Of a stretch of 64,000 bases of DNA, positions 1-12,425 are shown in pieces. The notes under the pieces were generated by a model. That model saw nothing but the letters and a program-made list of their open reading frames with translations. It made no database searches and had not been told where the DNA came from. How positions within the stretch are numbered: position 1 is the first letter of the stretch; the number at the start of each line of letters is the position of its first letter. Origin of the DNA: Balanoglossus misakiensis (lineage: Eukaryota > Hemichordata); the NCBI GenBank assembly GCA_040954595.2, contig CM082578.2, positions 15,066,001 to 15,130,000 of the forward strand. Direction: 5' to 3'. The position numbers and the translations under genes are program-made.

Positions 1-1632
1 GTTGTTCACTTTCCCATCCGCCGAACACGTACTGACAAAGGCGATGGGTCGAGGCACTATCGCTGCACACAATAAATCGTACACTTCGACTTTGTCCATT
101 GTTGATGCATTGAACTGCAACTTTGTGCTACTGTAAGGCAGTTGTGATGCCAGTCTGTTATCAAGCTTCTCTGACTTGTCGTCATGGTAATGCAATGTTG
201 AAGCTTTACTGAAAACCCAGCTTTGTGCTTGTATTCTGTAAATCCTAGAATATATACTGTCAGAGAGTTTAACAATCTTCATATGTTGTCAGTGTATATC
301 CTGTTCTATGTTTGGCATAAAGACTAGGTTGAAATTATCCATGCAAGTCTCCATTATACCACATATACTATAGAAGAAAGGGATTAACTGTCAACTTTAT
401 CAACTTAATTCGTGGATGGGGTACACAGATTAATGGGAAATTCACGGATAGATTGTGTTCTGGTTCTGGATTCAGCAACTACATGTATAAGACAGCAAGT
501 AATGTTTTATAGTGAAAACATCTACATGTATTACTTCTATTGCCCCCTCCCCCAACCATGTATTGTATCTCCGTGTGTGTGTTTTACACGTACAATACGT
601 ACCTCTGTAGCCCGTGGAAACCAAACCGCCTGACTGTCGCACTCAAAAGGAAAACAGCCATTGCACTTCACCAATGTCAATTAACATTCACCTTGAAATG
701 GACACAAATGCCGCTTATATAACTTCGTGGATATATTAACATTTCAGCTGGCCAGGGCGTGACCAAGATCAATATCTCCCGTGTTTTTTCCTGAACGTTT
801 TTGTGTTAGACTGAATTTCTGTGAATTTTACCTTATCCACACGACGGGCGTGGTCGATGATCCTTTGAACCCTTGTCTTTGACTGCTTTTTCCCCCAGGG
901 AAACATTGAATATGTGTGAATGACCTGCATTGCTGAGTTCACAGCTTAGCATACATGTATTTTGCCATTAGCACACACTGGCTACCCAAGGTCCTTGTCA
1001 CATAGTTGATATTTAATGTGTGAATTGTCTTTATGACTTGCCCATTCAGTGTGTCAGGGGGGGGGGGGGGGGCATTGCTCATCGTCCCGGGTAAGGGAAG
1101 AACCAATTGTTGTGAGGGGAGGGGGTATAAAGATTGAGAATGTGGCAGAATTTTTACCCAGGGTCTTTTCCAACCCATCAAAATTGCACCTTTCTTGCTG
1201 AGCTTCTCTTTCATCACACATATGGCTTACAGTTATACTTTGATAAATATCATTCATACAATGTCAAATTTCCAAGTGTGGCATGAAAAATATGACAAGT
1301 CTGAAATTAATAAACACGTTCCATTTTATTGTGTGCTTATGTTGCACTGCAAATATCTATATAACTGACATAAATACTTCTTTCACATTTTAAACTGTCA
1401 ATAAATGAAAAAGTCTACCAGAAAAAAAAAAATTATTGCAAAATATTAAACAACACATCTGAAAAGTCTTTTTGGAGTAAACCAGAAGTTTACATGTTCT
1501 TTTTTATGAAACAGTGGCCTTCAATGGTATAATACAATTGTTCATCTTCATTCGACAAGTATCTGTTATAGTTGATTTACAAGTTGTACACAGAAATTTC
1601 GTCGCCAGCTTGTTCTTTCACCTCTGGATCAT
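1..1632. other. Intergenic / ACAD9 3' flank
   Basis: No supported gene. The part next to the ACAD9 stop is presumably its 3' UTR: a minus-strand AATAAA (TTTATT at 1325-1330) lies about 300 bases past the stop and could be its poly(A) signal. A poly-G run occupies 1057-1072. The short open frames here show no splice or family support. Confidence 0.5.
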
Positions 1633-3738
1633 TCATGGTGTGAGTGGATGACAAGGAACATATTTGCGGTTTTCAAAGATCTGTCCGGCAATCTTCTGTT
1701 TCAACAGGTCACCATTAAATTTCTCACCTGTCGACACAAGAGACAAGTGTTACACATCTTGCTATGTCCCTTTGTGGGTATACATTCATTTCCCTTCCTT
1801 TCATGGAATTCTTTCCCCTTCTATCACATTAATAAGTGGGGTGTTGTAATAAGTGGCTTGATATCTCTTGGGGTAATCATGCTCCCCACCCCAGCCAATG
1901 TAAAATCATTGTAGTGATGAAGCACAATATTATTGGGCAAGAAACGGACACCAAAAATGGAAATCAAATTGATACCTATTCCTATGTCATGGAAAGTGGC
2001 CTGGCATCTCTTGAAGGCATCATCACAGAATGCTGTTGCCAGCAACATCTCGTGGTCACAGTTACGCAAACCGTCTACTTTGGCTCTAGTTGCTCTCGAC
2101 AACACAGCGGTCATGGCGTAAATGTCTATGCAAACATCTGCCATTCTTTTCAACATAATCTGTTCATGTACAATACCCTGAAATGAGATGATTGTGCTGG
2201 GAATAAGAAAATTCATGGAATCTTGCTAAGCCATGTCAGGTTTACAAGATATCATATTTTTGGTGCCAAACATGCTTCTTACTATAAAATAGGAGAAACA
2301 TAAAAAAAATTATTTTTAATTTTGAAAATCTGATGTGCAATCTGGAGGGTCACACCTCCATGATCATTAAACTGAAAATGCTGGATTAACATTCTAATAT
2401 TCTTCCAGTTGTGTAAGTGTAACATGCCAGTAAGTTGTGGCTGCTTTTTGCAGTACATACCCTCTTGTACTTTGTTAAGAGTGATTCTGCAAGCATTCCA
2501 AATGTCACAGCTGTATCTTGAAGTTTGATTGCACTTTCCTGAGAGAGAGAGAAAGAAAGAGAGAGAGGGGGGGGGGGACAGAGAGAGAGAGACTTGTCAG
2601 AACTTGCCTGAAACTCAACTGCATTAGTTACTACCTATGCAATTATCTACTGTAGTCCACAATTCCAATGAATAATTTTGCCATGGAAGGAAAACATCAA
2701 GCCTCATTAACCTAACATGTTTCTTTAAGAATGCCACATGTAGTTTAAAAATAGAAACTTCAGAAGTGACACACTTTCTTCATTTTCAAGTTCCTGAACC
2801 TAAGTTTTACATTTGTAACAGAGTAATTGTTACCTTCATGGATGGATGGACACCACCATCTTCATGAAACAGATGTAATGAGCGTTTCATCCTCAGACCA
2901 TGCAGTGCTTTCTTACTCAAGGTCCTCATAACCAGACCCATGTTCTGACCAGGGTTGCGCAATTTTCTGAAAAAGGGGATGTATGCTGGTTTTTTTATCA
3001 CAACTCTTACAATGCCAAATTAACCACAAACTTGAAATGAATGGAGTACAAAAAGTACTATGGACAGTCTTATCAGTAGAAGTCACAGGGAAATTTGCAT
3101 CGGTTAATAATTATTTTACTCACTCAACCAAATCTTTCAAATGCCTTCCTGCATACTGCATTCCTGTTAAAGCGATGTACATCCTCAGAATTTCATTGGT
3201 TCCTTCGAATATTAGCAGAATTCGACAGTCACGTAGATAGCGTTCATAAGGATAATCCTTCATGTAACCCATTCCGCCCAAAATCTGCAGTGCTTCATTG
3301 ACACAGTGCCATGAGCCTTCAGAACTGAACACCTGACAATTTAGAAAGGAAAAAAAAATGATTGTTTTGCCAGAAATGCTGATCATCAGTCTGAACTTTC
3401 TCACAGAAACACTGCCCTCTATGGTCATATTAGGTGCAGTTGTGAGTTAATTTTCCCTGCATAAACCAGATCAGTATTCCCACATTTCCCACTGTACCTT
3501 GACCATGGCTGCTTCCACAGAGCAATCCGGAAGTCCTCCTTCCCAAGGTCTGTCCATCATCCCAGCTGTCAGGTATGCCATGCTTTCCATGGCATATGTC
3601 GTGATGGACATGTTGGCAAATTTCTCTTGGATCAAGCTGAAGTCACTGAGTTTTGTATTGAACTGTTTTCTTGTGCAAGCATGTTCTGCAGCCATCCCTA
3701 TTGTGAAATGGTATGATCCAAATTAGATGAAGGCTGTC

Positions 3739-3769
<31 letters not shown>

Positions 3770-6290
3770 TGCAGGATGCTGACTGATATCATAAGCATAT
3801 ACCAACTGGGAGCTAAGACAGACTTACCAACAAGTTTCTTCAGCATACCAGCTCCAGAACTGCCCATACTGAATCTCCCACTGTTCAAGATATTCATGGC
3901 TATTTTGAATCCTCCTCCCACTTCCCCAATCACATTCTCTACTGGAATAGGTGTGTTATCAAAATGCACTTCACAGGCTGTAAACGACAGGACAAAAAAA
4001 TCATATACACTGACTTTAAGAATCATTGTTGAATATTAATAGGTCGGTCAGACAACATGTTTATTTGAACTGTGTTGAGAGACACCGGTACTTACTATTC
4101 GATCCTCTAATCCCAAGTTTATCTTCTGGCCTACCACTTGTTATTCCTCCAAATTCTCTTTCTACAATGAAGGCAGTCACTTTGTCTTTCTTCTCACCCT
4201 GCAACACATAAATTGAATGAAAAAAGGAAGACTTGAGTCTCAAAGAACTAACTGGGACCACTTTGGCATCACATTGATTCTTCAAATATTGTTTTTGATG
4301 CCAATGCTTGGAGACCATCGTACAAGATGGAATAACAGTTATTGTACTGTTGATGATACATGTAACTCCTACCTTTTCATCAGTGACTTCAGTTTTGGCA
4401 AAAACTGTGAAAATGTCAGCTATTCCTCCATTTGAAATCCAGATCTGGCAAGGGTGAGACAGTAGACACAATATTAAGAGCACAATAAGTTGTGTGTACT
4501 GTGTCTGTGCACGTCTTTGATCAATTTTAGTAAGATCTTATCCAAATGTTTTCATGCACCAAGATAACATCCACTGAATCTATCTGAAAACTTACCTTGC
4601 CACCATTGAGCAGGAAGTGTTTCCCGTCTTCACTGAGAGTTGCTCTTGTTTGAATGGATGCTGCATCACTTCCACTGTTAGTAACGAAAGGGAGAAAAAA
4701 GCAAGCAGTGTATAACAACGAAGTGTTGACAATGTACTATCCTAGAGGGCGTTTTTACCATGACAAGCATGCAGTTTGAATATCAGCACATCCAGCCACA
4801 TTTCTCTGCTAATGTTAGAATCTTGCTGGCAAAAATAATAACCATAAATGTATGTGCTGTTCACCTTGTTGGTTCAGTTAGACAAAAAGCAGCTACATGT
4901 TCTCCCGTTGCCAACTTGGGTAAATACTTGGATTTTTGTTCAGGTGTCCCTGCCAACAGAATTCCCTGTAACATGGAAATGTTTACAGAGAGAATTATGA
5001 TAAGAGCACTGTATTAGGATGGGTGTTCAATTTATGCTTCTTCCATGATCCAATTGTAGCATGTGGTACTATAAATGATTTGTATGATTTTGTTAATGAT
5101 TACCTTTAGACCAATGGCTTGATGAGCAGCTAAAGTAACTGCAATAGCACCATCCAATGAAGTGACTTCAGCTATTCTCGCATACTTTGTATTGGATAAC
5201 CCTAAACCACCTGTGAAGAGTTGGAGTGCATTGATAATTGTACTATTAAACACAACAATGACATCATCTTTTAACTGTTAGTAGTGTAAGACAGACAATT
5301 AGCAATACCATAAAATGGGTAGACATAGGTGCAGTAAGAGTTCTTTTACATTTTGTAATACAAGTGTAATTAACAAGAATCTTACCATAATCTTCTGGTA
5401 TTTGTTGTCCAAACAATCCTAAATCTTTCAGTCCTTGTAAAGTCTTCTCATCAATCTGTCCATCAACGTCAATCTGTTTGGAGTCAACTAAGCAGGGAAA
5501 AGCAACCACGAAAAGTTTATTTTCATATACGGATATACAATCAGTAAAGTTGACAGTATAACCATTTATTTCACAGTCAACATCACAAACGACGATGCAA
5601 GAAAATCACTAACTCCCCATCAAACTCGTCATTTATTGATTAAATCTAAACATACCATCATCTTCAAAGAATCTTTCTACAGGACTGATCAGTTCATTGA
5701 GTGAGTCAAATTCTTCCTCACTGAAAGACGGATATGGGAAAACATCATCCTGTAATGAAAAAAATGGAGTTAAATATCCACTACTCATCAGATGTACAAA
5801 GAAATCTTATTTTTAGAATCTTATGAACAAAACACATCTTTTTAACACATTTATTTAAATTTTGAGGTTCTTTTCAAGTCGTATTCTATCTGAAAGGAAA
5901 TGTTATAACCCCAAAAGAAAGAAACAAAGGAGATAGCATCATCATAGAGTTGGGAGTGCATCAATCGGGGGGGGGGGGGGGGGGTACTACTGGGGTCACT
6001 TCTAAAGAACTGATCATGAAAAAACAGAAGAGTCTCAATGAAATATGTGCCGAATTTAGGAAACTACTCTAGGACTGTCTGTAGCAACTTACTGTATTAA
6101 ATTTTCCCAGAAACAAGTCTTTGGCAAAGCTTTGAACACCCGCAGTTGTATGGAGACCCATACGTGGGCAAGTTGATGTCGTTTCAACTCGACATAACGC
6201 CGATGGACGTAGAGCTCGTGAAACCTTATAAACGGGTTTTTCGAGGTCCCTGGCGATATGAGTAATCCTTGAAATGTTCCTGGTTAGCAT
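1633..6290 (-). CDS. ACAD9: Acyl-CoA dehydrogenase family member 9 (ACAD9), mitochondrial, 15 coding exons
   Basis: FAD-dependent acyl-CoA dehydrogenase of the mitochondrial inner membrane; family members oxidise long-chain acyl-CoAs and ACAD9 also helps assemble respiratory complex I. Coding exons in transcript order: 6093-6290, 5656-5749, 5386-5487, 5104-5210, 4865-4965, 4596-4674, 4373-4444, 4096-4198, 3828-3977, 3498-3697, 3124-3332, 2834-2966, 2461-2538, 1976-2177, 1633-1727. Phases close to give 640 aa. Residues 1-45 are Arg-rich and poor in acids, like a presequence. The core contains [42 protein letters not shown] and [11 protein letters not shown]. The catalytic base is the Glu of LIFEGTNEI, about residue 445. 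ACAD9 is preferred to the paralogue ACADVL because of LGIRGSNTCEVHF and [14 protein letters not shown], which follow ACAD9. The C-terminal exon is the least certain by similarity, but its acceptor, phase and stop agree. Confidence 0.93.
2539..2592. repeat. GA/G-rich microsatellite at the acceptor of ACAD9 coding exon 13
   Basis: GAGA, GAAA and poly-G stretches run up to the acceptor at 2539-2540. On the minus strand this is a CT/C-rich tract that doubles as the polypyrimidine tract of the exon at 2461-2538. Confidence 0.8.
3737..3769. repeat. (GACA)n microsatellite in an ACAD9 intron
   Basis: About eight uninterrupted four-base units between the exons at 3498-3697 and 3828-3977. No effect on a coding frame. 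Confidence 0.9.
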
Positions 6291-8332
6291 ATTGAAAAAT
6301 ACTTTGAATTTACACCGATTATTACATATAACACTGTATGTGTGGACATGGGACTTTTATTTTACCGGAGAATATTACCGGCGTTGCGCAAGTAACCTTT
6401 GCACTCTTATTTGATTGTTTGTATTTCTCTCCTACAACCATTTCGCGCGGGGGGGGGGGGGGCACAATACACATGATACATGTAGTACTCGTACAATATT
6501 GACAGGGGGAGGGGCTGTTGTGCCTGGCTGTAGGGCCTAATGATCTCAGTGGAGCGCCACGTACAGAGCTAGAGGCATTTGTAAGCAAGTATTCTAGAAC
6601 TTCACTCGGGACATACTCTGTATTAGGGCCTACTGTCTATGGTTTAAAATTCATGAGGTCAGGTGGCAAGCAATCGAGGTAGTAATTTTCATCTGTATTA
6701 AAACCTAAAACAAACATAAATAATAACCAAAATAATGTCAAAAGTGTACGACATTGCCTGTCTAGTATCAGTGGGTACACCTGCACTAGAACATGAAAAA
6801 TGGAAATGGACAACACGTAAATACGAAAGTGCGATGTAAATGGTTGCTATGGAGAACAGCGCCCCTTAACGTCTATAATCGTCAAGATGAATTCGGAGGG
6901 TTTCAGACAGCGCAGATTTATTCTATCGTGCGTAATTTAATGTCTGCGCATGTGTCCTAGGCGTGTGCGTAAAAACTGGTCATTTTCTGCTGTCACTGAA
7001 GAAAGGGGCAACCGAGGGTCATTTCTATAGTATAAATACATATTTGTTATGAAAACGGTTGTGAGCACAGACTCTGTTAAAAACACGCGGGTTTGTGAGG
7101 TAGAGGAACAATAGCATTCCAGCCAGGAGGATTTGATAATTGCTTAGAGGTGGATTATTAAGGTACGTTTGATTTTCGTCATTACTTGACGTTGATTCGC
7201 AAGCATGTGTGATGACATGCCCAATGACGATTTCACATGCTTTCGATCATCAGGATTATTTGTCGGGGAAAAACTCAGCCATGATTTCATTTTCAGTAGG
7301 TGTACTCATAGCCATCGGGGACACGGGCGCGTGTCTGCACAATACATACGCGCAGGGCTAATATTTGCGCGTGTATGATATGAATCGGCTCCTAAATTCA
7401 ATGGTTTCTGAAAGTGGGCTTATCCCGTCACGTGATCTGTGTGAATAACGGAGACATTTGTACTGACATCATATGTCTCAATTCACCAAAATGGAACAGT
7501 CATAGCATACACCGATAATTGTCTCGCTCACTTAATTAACTAGAATTAACTATTTTGAAAAAAAAGCGATGCACTTGTTTGGCACTTTAAATGCAGTGTT
7601 ACGACATTTTAATAAGAATAATTAGCTAGATAATAAAATAATTTAGCTTATTTTTTCACCCCACTTTCTCTTCCCATGCCCAATTTTCGAATATTGAAAT
7701 TGCAAAGTCTAATATGATTATTCATTTGACGTTAGACAATTCTTATCGTTTATGTTACTGCTGTATGCCGGACAAATTGGTGACTGGACAGTTAGCGATA
7801 GACACGCAAATTTATGCACACGCTGTATGCATATTTAATGTGGTTGTGTAAAATTGATGTATACATGGCGATGGCAAAATGAGATGACTCGGGAAAACAA
7901 AACAAGATTTCAATAGCATCATATCGACATATCACATACATGTATACAACAATAAGGCAAGATGTTGTATATGGTCTTCACATTATTGTCAATGAATAAC
8001 GCGCTAATACACACATTATTAATGTAGTCAGCTCACGACGATAAACAGTTCAAGGTCGAGACTTCCATCACCATGACAACGCCATGGTGCATTTACAGAT
8101 ATATTTTCTTGGAGAAGTCCTCGACCCAATTCCCGCTTCATCAAAAACAACTACTTTACGTGTACATGTACCTATTACACATAAATACGAGAAACATCGC
8201 AACCTTGCTTTTGTGGTGGTGATACATACATTATTAGGCCTAATTATCTGTACGTCTCAAAAGTGAGTCAGTAATTAACTGTAATCACGAACTTATGTAT
8301 TTCACGTGTCTTATGTTTTCAACAGAACAACT
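6291..8332. other. Intergenic region between ACAD9 and the coiled-coil membrane protein gene
   Basis: The two genes are divergent, so this stretch should hold both promoters. I see no TATA box I would defend. There is a poly-G run near 6449-6462. A CAG acceptor at 8321-8323 suggests that the plus-strand gene has an upstream non-coding exon somewhere here. Confidence 0.4.
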
Positions 8333-9421
8333 ATGCATAACTGCCAAGATCGTGACAGCGACCAAAACCAAGAACAACCAAACAACACACAGGATTTGAT
8401 TCAACAAGCCGCTCACCAGGAGCAGAGAGGGGGCGAGAGAACATTTCTGAAGGACGTGATTAATAACCTCACGTTCGGTTCGAAAGGTAGAGACGAACAT
8501 GGGTTTAATGCATTACCCTGGAGTGAAATACAGCGAGCTGTTATTGTCATGTTGATAGGTAAGTCGAAAGAGGGCGCTATATATTTGAACAAATATAAAA
8601 CATCAGCATTTCCAAATCGGACCAAATTTAAACTTGTCTGCACTTGACTGCACACACGACACAACTCAGCATTAGACTGTACTTTACAATGCAAAGGCAA
8701 ATTAGAAGACGTAAAGGCTTTCACTTATAAGTATTTTTCTCTCCTCACTTTGTCTCCGACAGCTATACTGATTGGTGTCATGGTGTACTCTGACAAGAGC
8801 ACATCGTGTGAACTGATCAAGAAAGACCATGATGTCTGCGAGATTTCCAAAGAAGACTGGGCCAGAAGAGCCAAGACGTGTGACGACAACTACAACTTCT
8901 GCAAAAAGAATATGAACCACCAAGAGAAGGAGAGCCTGAAGAAAATCCATCGACTGGAACTGAAAAACATGGAAGACCAGATCATGACGACGACGGAGCT
9001 TGAAAGGGAGAAAGTTCAAGACGTCTTGGTGGAAAACACCATCGTCTGGGAGGAGAAGGTCCGTCTGGAGAAGACCCTGCAAGAACTAGACAGACTGCGG
9101 CGGAAGTTGAGGGAGATGGGGCGGATCAAGTGCAGAGACGGTTTCTGGAGCGACGGAGAGGAGAAAAACACCATTTTGCAACAGCAGGATCAAGTGCGAG
9201 GGTTTGCAACCGAGGCGGAATTAGTGAAGGGTCTTGGGATTCTCAAGGGCTTGGAGGATCTCTTCGAAGAGCCTTGCTCGCTCAACGAGAGATTGATTGA
9301 GACACAGTTGTTAGTTTGGGAGGGGAAGGCCAACGAGAGAATGTGGCATGATATCTACCACAGGAGTAAAGTCAGGCAGCTGTCGAATGACCCTGAGTTA
9401 GAAAAAGAGGAGGCGGAGTAG
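8333..9421 (+). CDS. Unrecognised single-pass membrane protein with coiled coil, 2 coding exons
   Basis: I do not recognise the family. Coding exons are 8333-8558 and 8763-9421; GATAG|GTAAGT joins TCCGACAG|CTATACTG in phase 1, giving 294 aa ending in TAG. The ATG follows a CAG acceptor at 8321-8323, so a 5' non-coding exon is likely. The first ~68 residues are Gln/Asn-rich and hydrophilic. Residues 69-84 (AVIVMLIAILIGVMVY) form one membrane segment, with the splice junction inside it. Then come four Cys within about 25 residues (CELIKKDHDVC; TCDDNYNFC), and from about 115 a highly charged Glu/Lys/Arg heptad-like coiled coil. There is no signal peptide, so a type II topology is likely. It reads as a structural or scaffold membrane protein, which is inference only. 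Confidence 0.75.
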
Positions 9422-9653
9422 TTTTAGATGTGAATTTTATAGGCACCACGTTACAGCATTACACAACACTGCTTATCGATCGCAGCACAGCAACACACAA
9501 CACAACACATAACAACCGTATTTCATTTGTCATCTGAAAATGTTTAAACGAGAAAAATGGATATAATTGAATATATTTCCATTGTAGATAAAATCAAGGC
9601 AATAATGCGAACGGGGCATACAGTTCAGCCTTGACGTTCGGGGCATCAGCCGC

Positions 9654-9730
9654 GTAGTGTCGTCACGGTGTGGGTGACGTAGTGTCGCGCGGATGACGTA
9701 GTGTCGTGTGGGTGACGTAGTGTCGTATGG
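9654..9730. repeat. Imperfect ~19-bp tandem repeat
   Basis: Four units start with GTAGTGTCG and end with a GGGTGAC-like tail. The two central units are 19 bp long, the first is longer and the last is degraded. Each contains a TGACGTAG junction. Confidence 0.8.
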
Positions 9731-10335
9731 ACGTTGATGTAATTTGGTTGTATGAATAGAAGTGTTTCGCATTCAAAATGACCATCAAACCCCCTTGGTT
9801 CGGCTATATCAGACAACATCGTCAAACTTTTTACCTTGAGCCCCGTTAAAAGATATCTCGGGGAAAAATGTTAGGTGTCGTTTTAGACCTAAGAAAGTTA
9901 AGTAATTCACTGATTACAGTGATTGTATTGATAGAAAAACAGTTAAATGTCAAGGAAACTAAGGAGCCGCTATTGTTCACAATTTTCTAGTATTGTGGTA
10001 ATAAAAGTTAACGTAATTGCAGTTGTAATTTAGATGAACGAATATATGTCTGTCACAATAAGACACAAGAACAAATATTGGGGAACTGTTCTAGATGGTA
10101 AAGTGACCATGTAGTCGACGAGGAGGAAATTAATACCGAAAATCGATTCTCGCATATCGATTGCTTTAGGACAATGTAGTAATTTTGTGTGTAGACGAAT
10201 GCGGAAGTCTAGCGAAGAGATTTTGCGAGGTTCATTTGACGTGAAACTTTGTTCACATTCATCTGTTGATAATAGTGTTGTGATGAAAGTTTTGTGTTTT
10301 GTATATTCTATGGAATTGTGTAACAGACTGACAGG

Positions 10336-10421
10336 ATAGGCCTACAGTAGCTGCAATGATTGTAGTCGACACCAGTCAACCTAGCAGCACCCACTACAAT
10401 CATTGCAGCTAGGCCTACAGT
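10336..10421. repeat. Inverted repeat (hairpin) around TAGGCCTA
   Basis: The arms TAGGCCTACAG + TAGCTGCAATGATTGTAGT and ACTACAATCATTGCAGCT + AGGCCTACAGT are reverse complements over about 18 bp each, separated by about 25 bp. The outer TAGGCCTA is itself palindromic. It looks like a foldback-element remnant. Confidence 0.75.
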
Positions 10422-10884
10422 GAATTCACCGCATGTTATTTGAAAACCCATTTTGATATTTATTTGTTTGTTTGTTACATGAACTTGTGCGACATTTTGT
10501 ATTTAAATCGCGAAAATAATTCAATAAAGAAAAATAAAAGGGACACGAAAAATCGTCTTACATTACTGTATATGCAAACTTCTCTCGAGGAGTCAGCTCA
10601 CCCACTCGTGAAGTAGATTATGTGTCAAATAGCATCTCTACTAGTTCAAAAACAGATTTGTCGTCCACGCTCCGTACTTACAAGCGTGGCATTGCTTCAG
10701 AATTAAAATTATTCAACTCGGCTTACGAAGTCATATCGATTACATTGCTTTCAATTTGCGGGTGGAAGAATGGGGTTATTGTAATTGATCGATTGCAATT
10801 GCACAAACATATTAACACGGCCCCAGGCCAGAGAAATCAATTCTAAAACAATGACTTCCGGACAGGTGTTCGTCTTCTCACCAA

Positions 10885-12325
10885 AGAGAGCGCTAAAAGC
10901 GTGAAATACCGTTCTCTTGTATTGTTCACGTTTGCCGTTGCAGCGTATTTAACACCCTTGGACAATATCTAAACAAAACACAGTAGAAATCTTCCTTTAC
11001 TGTCACTTGCTGAACGTACTCCACGTAAAGACCTGTTGTTTTTCAACCTGTTGGTTTCGACTCCGTGATACAGTCCGCTTCAGACTAGATTGATTGTTTA
11101 AAGTCTCAGTCATGATCAATACTTTCGACTTTTATGCAGTATTTATGTGGTTATGTCGCAAAACATTGTTTCCACAACAACCAGATTTTATATTCCGTTT
11201 TATTATATTCGGGGATTTCAGCGATCAAGTAGTTTTTGTCTGTCATGGATACATAAGCACCGTGCTCATTCAATACTCACGACAGAAACCACAAGACGAA
11301 GGGCTTTTTGCGCACCAAAGAAAAAAAACCCTCACCCTTCCGGTTTTTGACAATGGTCTCGACCAACTTTGTTGAAGTGCAATCGATAGAAAGCTAGCTC
11401 TCTCCCCCGCCTCTATCCCATTTCTTGACGTGTCATGGAGTTGATGAACACTGCCATCTTTGCAGGATGATTTCCGCGTAAAGCTGAGATAGGTAAGATA
11501 TTTTCCACTATATGGTGGGATGGGTTTGAAAAGTGTTTAAGAATTATAATCATGATGTTAGCCATGATAAAAGAAAATAAGAAACTCGGTCTGCTCTTCC
11601 ACCAACTCGGGCGTGGAAGGATGGAAAACAAACAGCATAGGCTAAGTAAAGCAATCACCGGAGACTATGAATTACGGGCAGATGGGAGACTTCGGATCTT
11701 AGCGCGTGCTTACAGGTGTAAAAAATCGTTCACTGTCTCGTATTTTGCAAGATTTTAATCCCTTTACAATTCAAGCAAATTTTCCTGGGACAACACTTCT
11801 AAAGTCACTGGCTAAACTCCGCGTAAAGACCTAAATTTGGTCTTCACCTTGTTAACTTCGAGTTCGCGACTGTCACGGCGCAACTATACAAACCAGACTG
11901 TGATCAATTCTGTCGACTTCCACATTCATGTTCGCACAATTTTGTCTCGGAGACAACCTGGTTTATGTTCCGTTTATAATTTTCCTCGGGCCCTAACTTT
12001 CAATTCGACCTTGCCACACCGCTGTTATTCAAGTACACAGGAGTGAATCATTTATGAGACGACAGGCTATTTTGCATATAACAGTAAAGCGAGTTAGCCA
12101 TTCCGTTCTTCGACAATACAATCCGCGACCAACTTTGTCTACGCGCAATCAATATGAATCTTTGTCTGAGTGCAATCAATACAAAAAGTAGTTCATTCCC
12201 CTCTACATCTTCTGGGTGATAAGTTGACGCCCAGCGGTGATGAAGAGTACTTGAAAATGGCCCATCTTCCGAAACATCGCGCATTCGAATGTCATATGTA
12301 AATTGACAGGTAAGATTTTTTTTCA
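10885..12325. repeat. Diverged tandem duplication upstream of the DEG/ENaC gene
   Basis: Unit 1 (about 10885-11510) and unit 2 (about 11690-12325) share a series of matching blocks in the same order: CGTAAAGACCT (11024 and 11823 areas), a block with TATTCCGTTTTATTAT versus TGTTCCGTTTATAAT, and CGACCAACTTTGT. Each ends in a splice-donor-like GGTAAGAT (11492 and 12309). Similarity is moderate by eye, so the duplication is old. Both units may carry alternative non-coding first exons of the channel gene, whose coding exon follows a consensus acceptor (TTACATTTCAG, ending about 12403). Confidence 0.5.
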
Positions 12326-12425
12326 CATAGGTAGATTTGTGACCACGTTCAAAATAGATGCGCCTTTGTAATACTTGATCAAAATCTCTTATTTACATTT
12401 CAGATAGCGAAGACATAAGCTAAAC

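Larger units (their letters stand above)
9422..10884. other. Intergenic region with short repeats
   Basis: No supported gene. It holds the 19-bp tandem repeat at 9654-9730 and the inverted repeat at 10336-10421. A possible AATAAA-type poly(A) context for the upstream gene was not resolved. Confidence 0.4.

Noticed and set aside
9654-9730. CRISPR-like array
   Set aside because: Direct tandem units without spacers, in a eukaryotic context.
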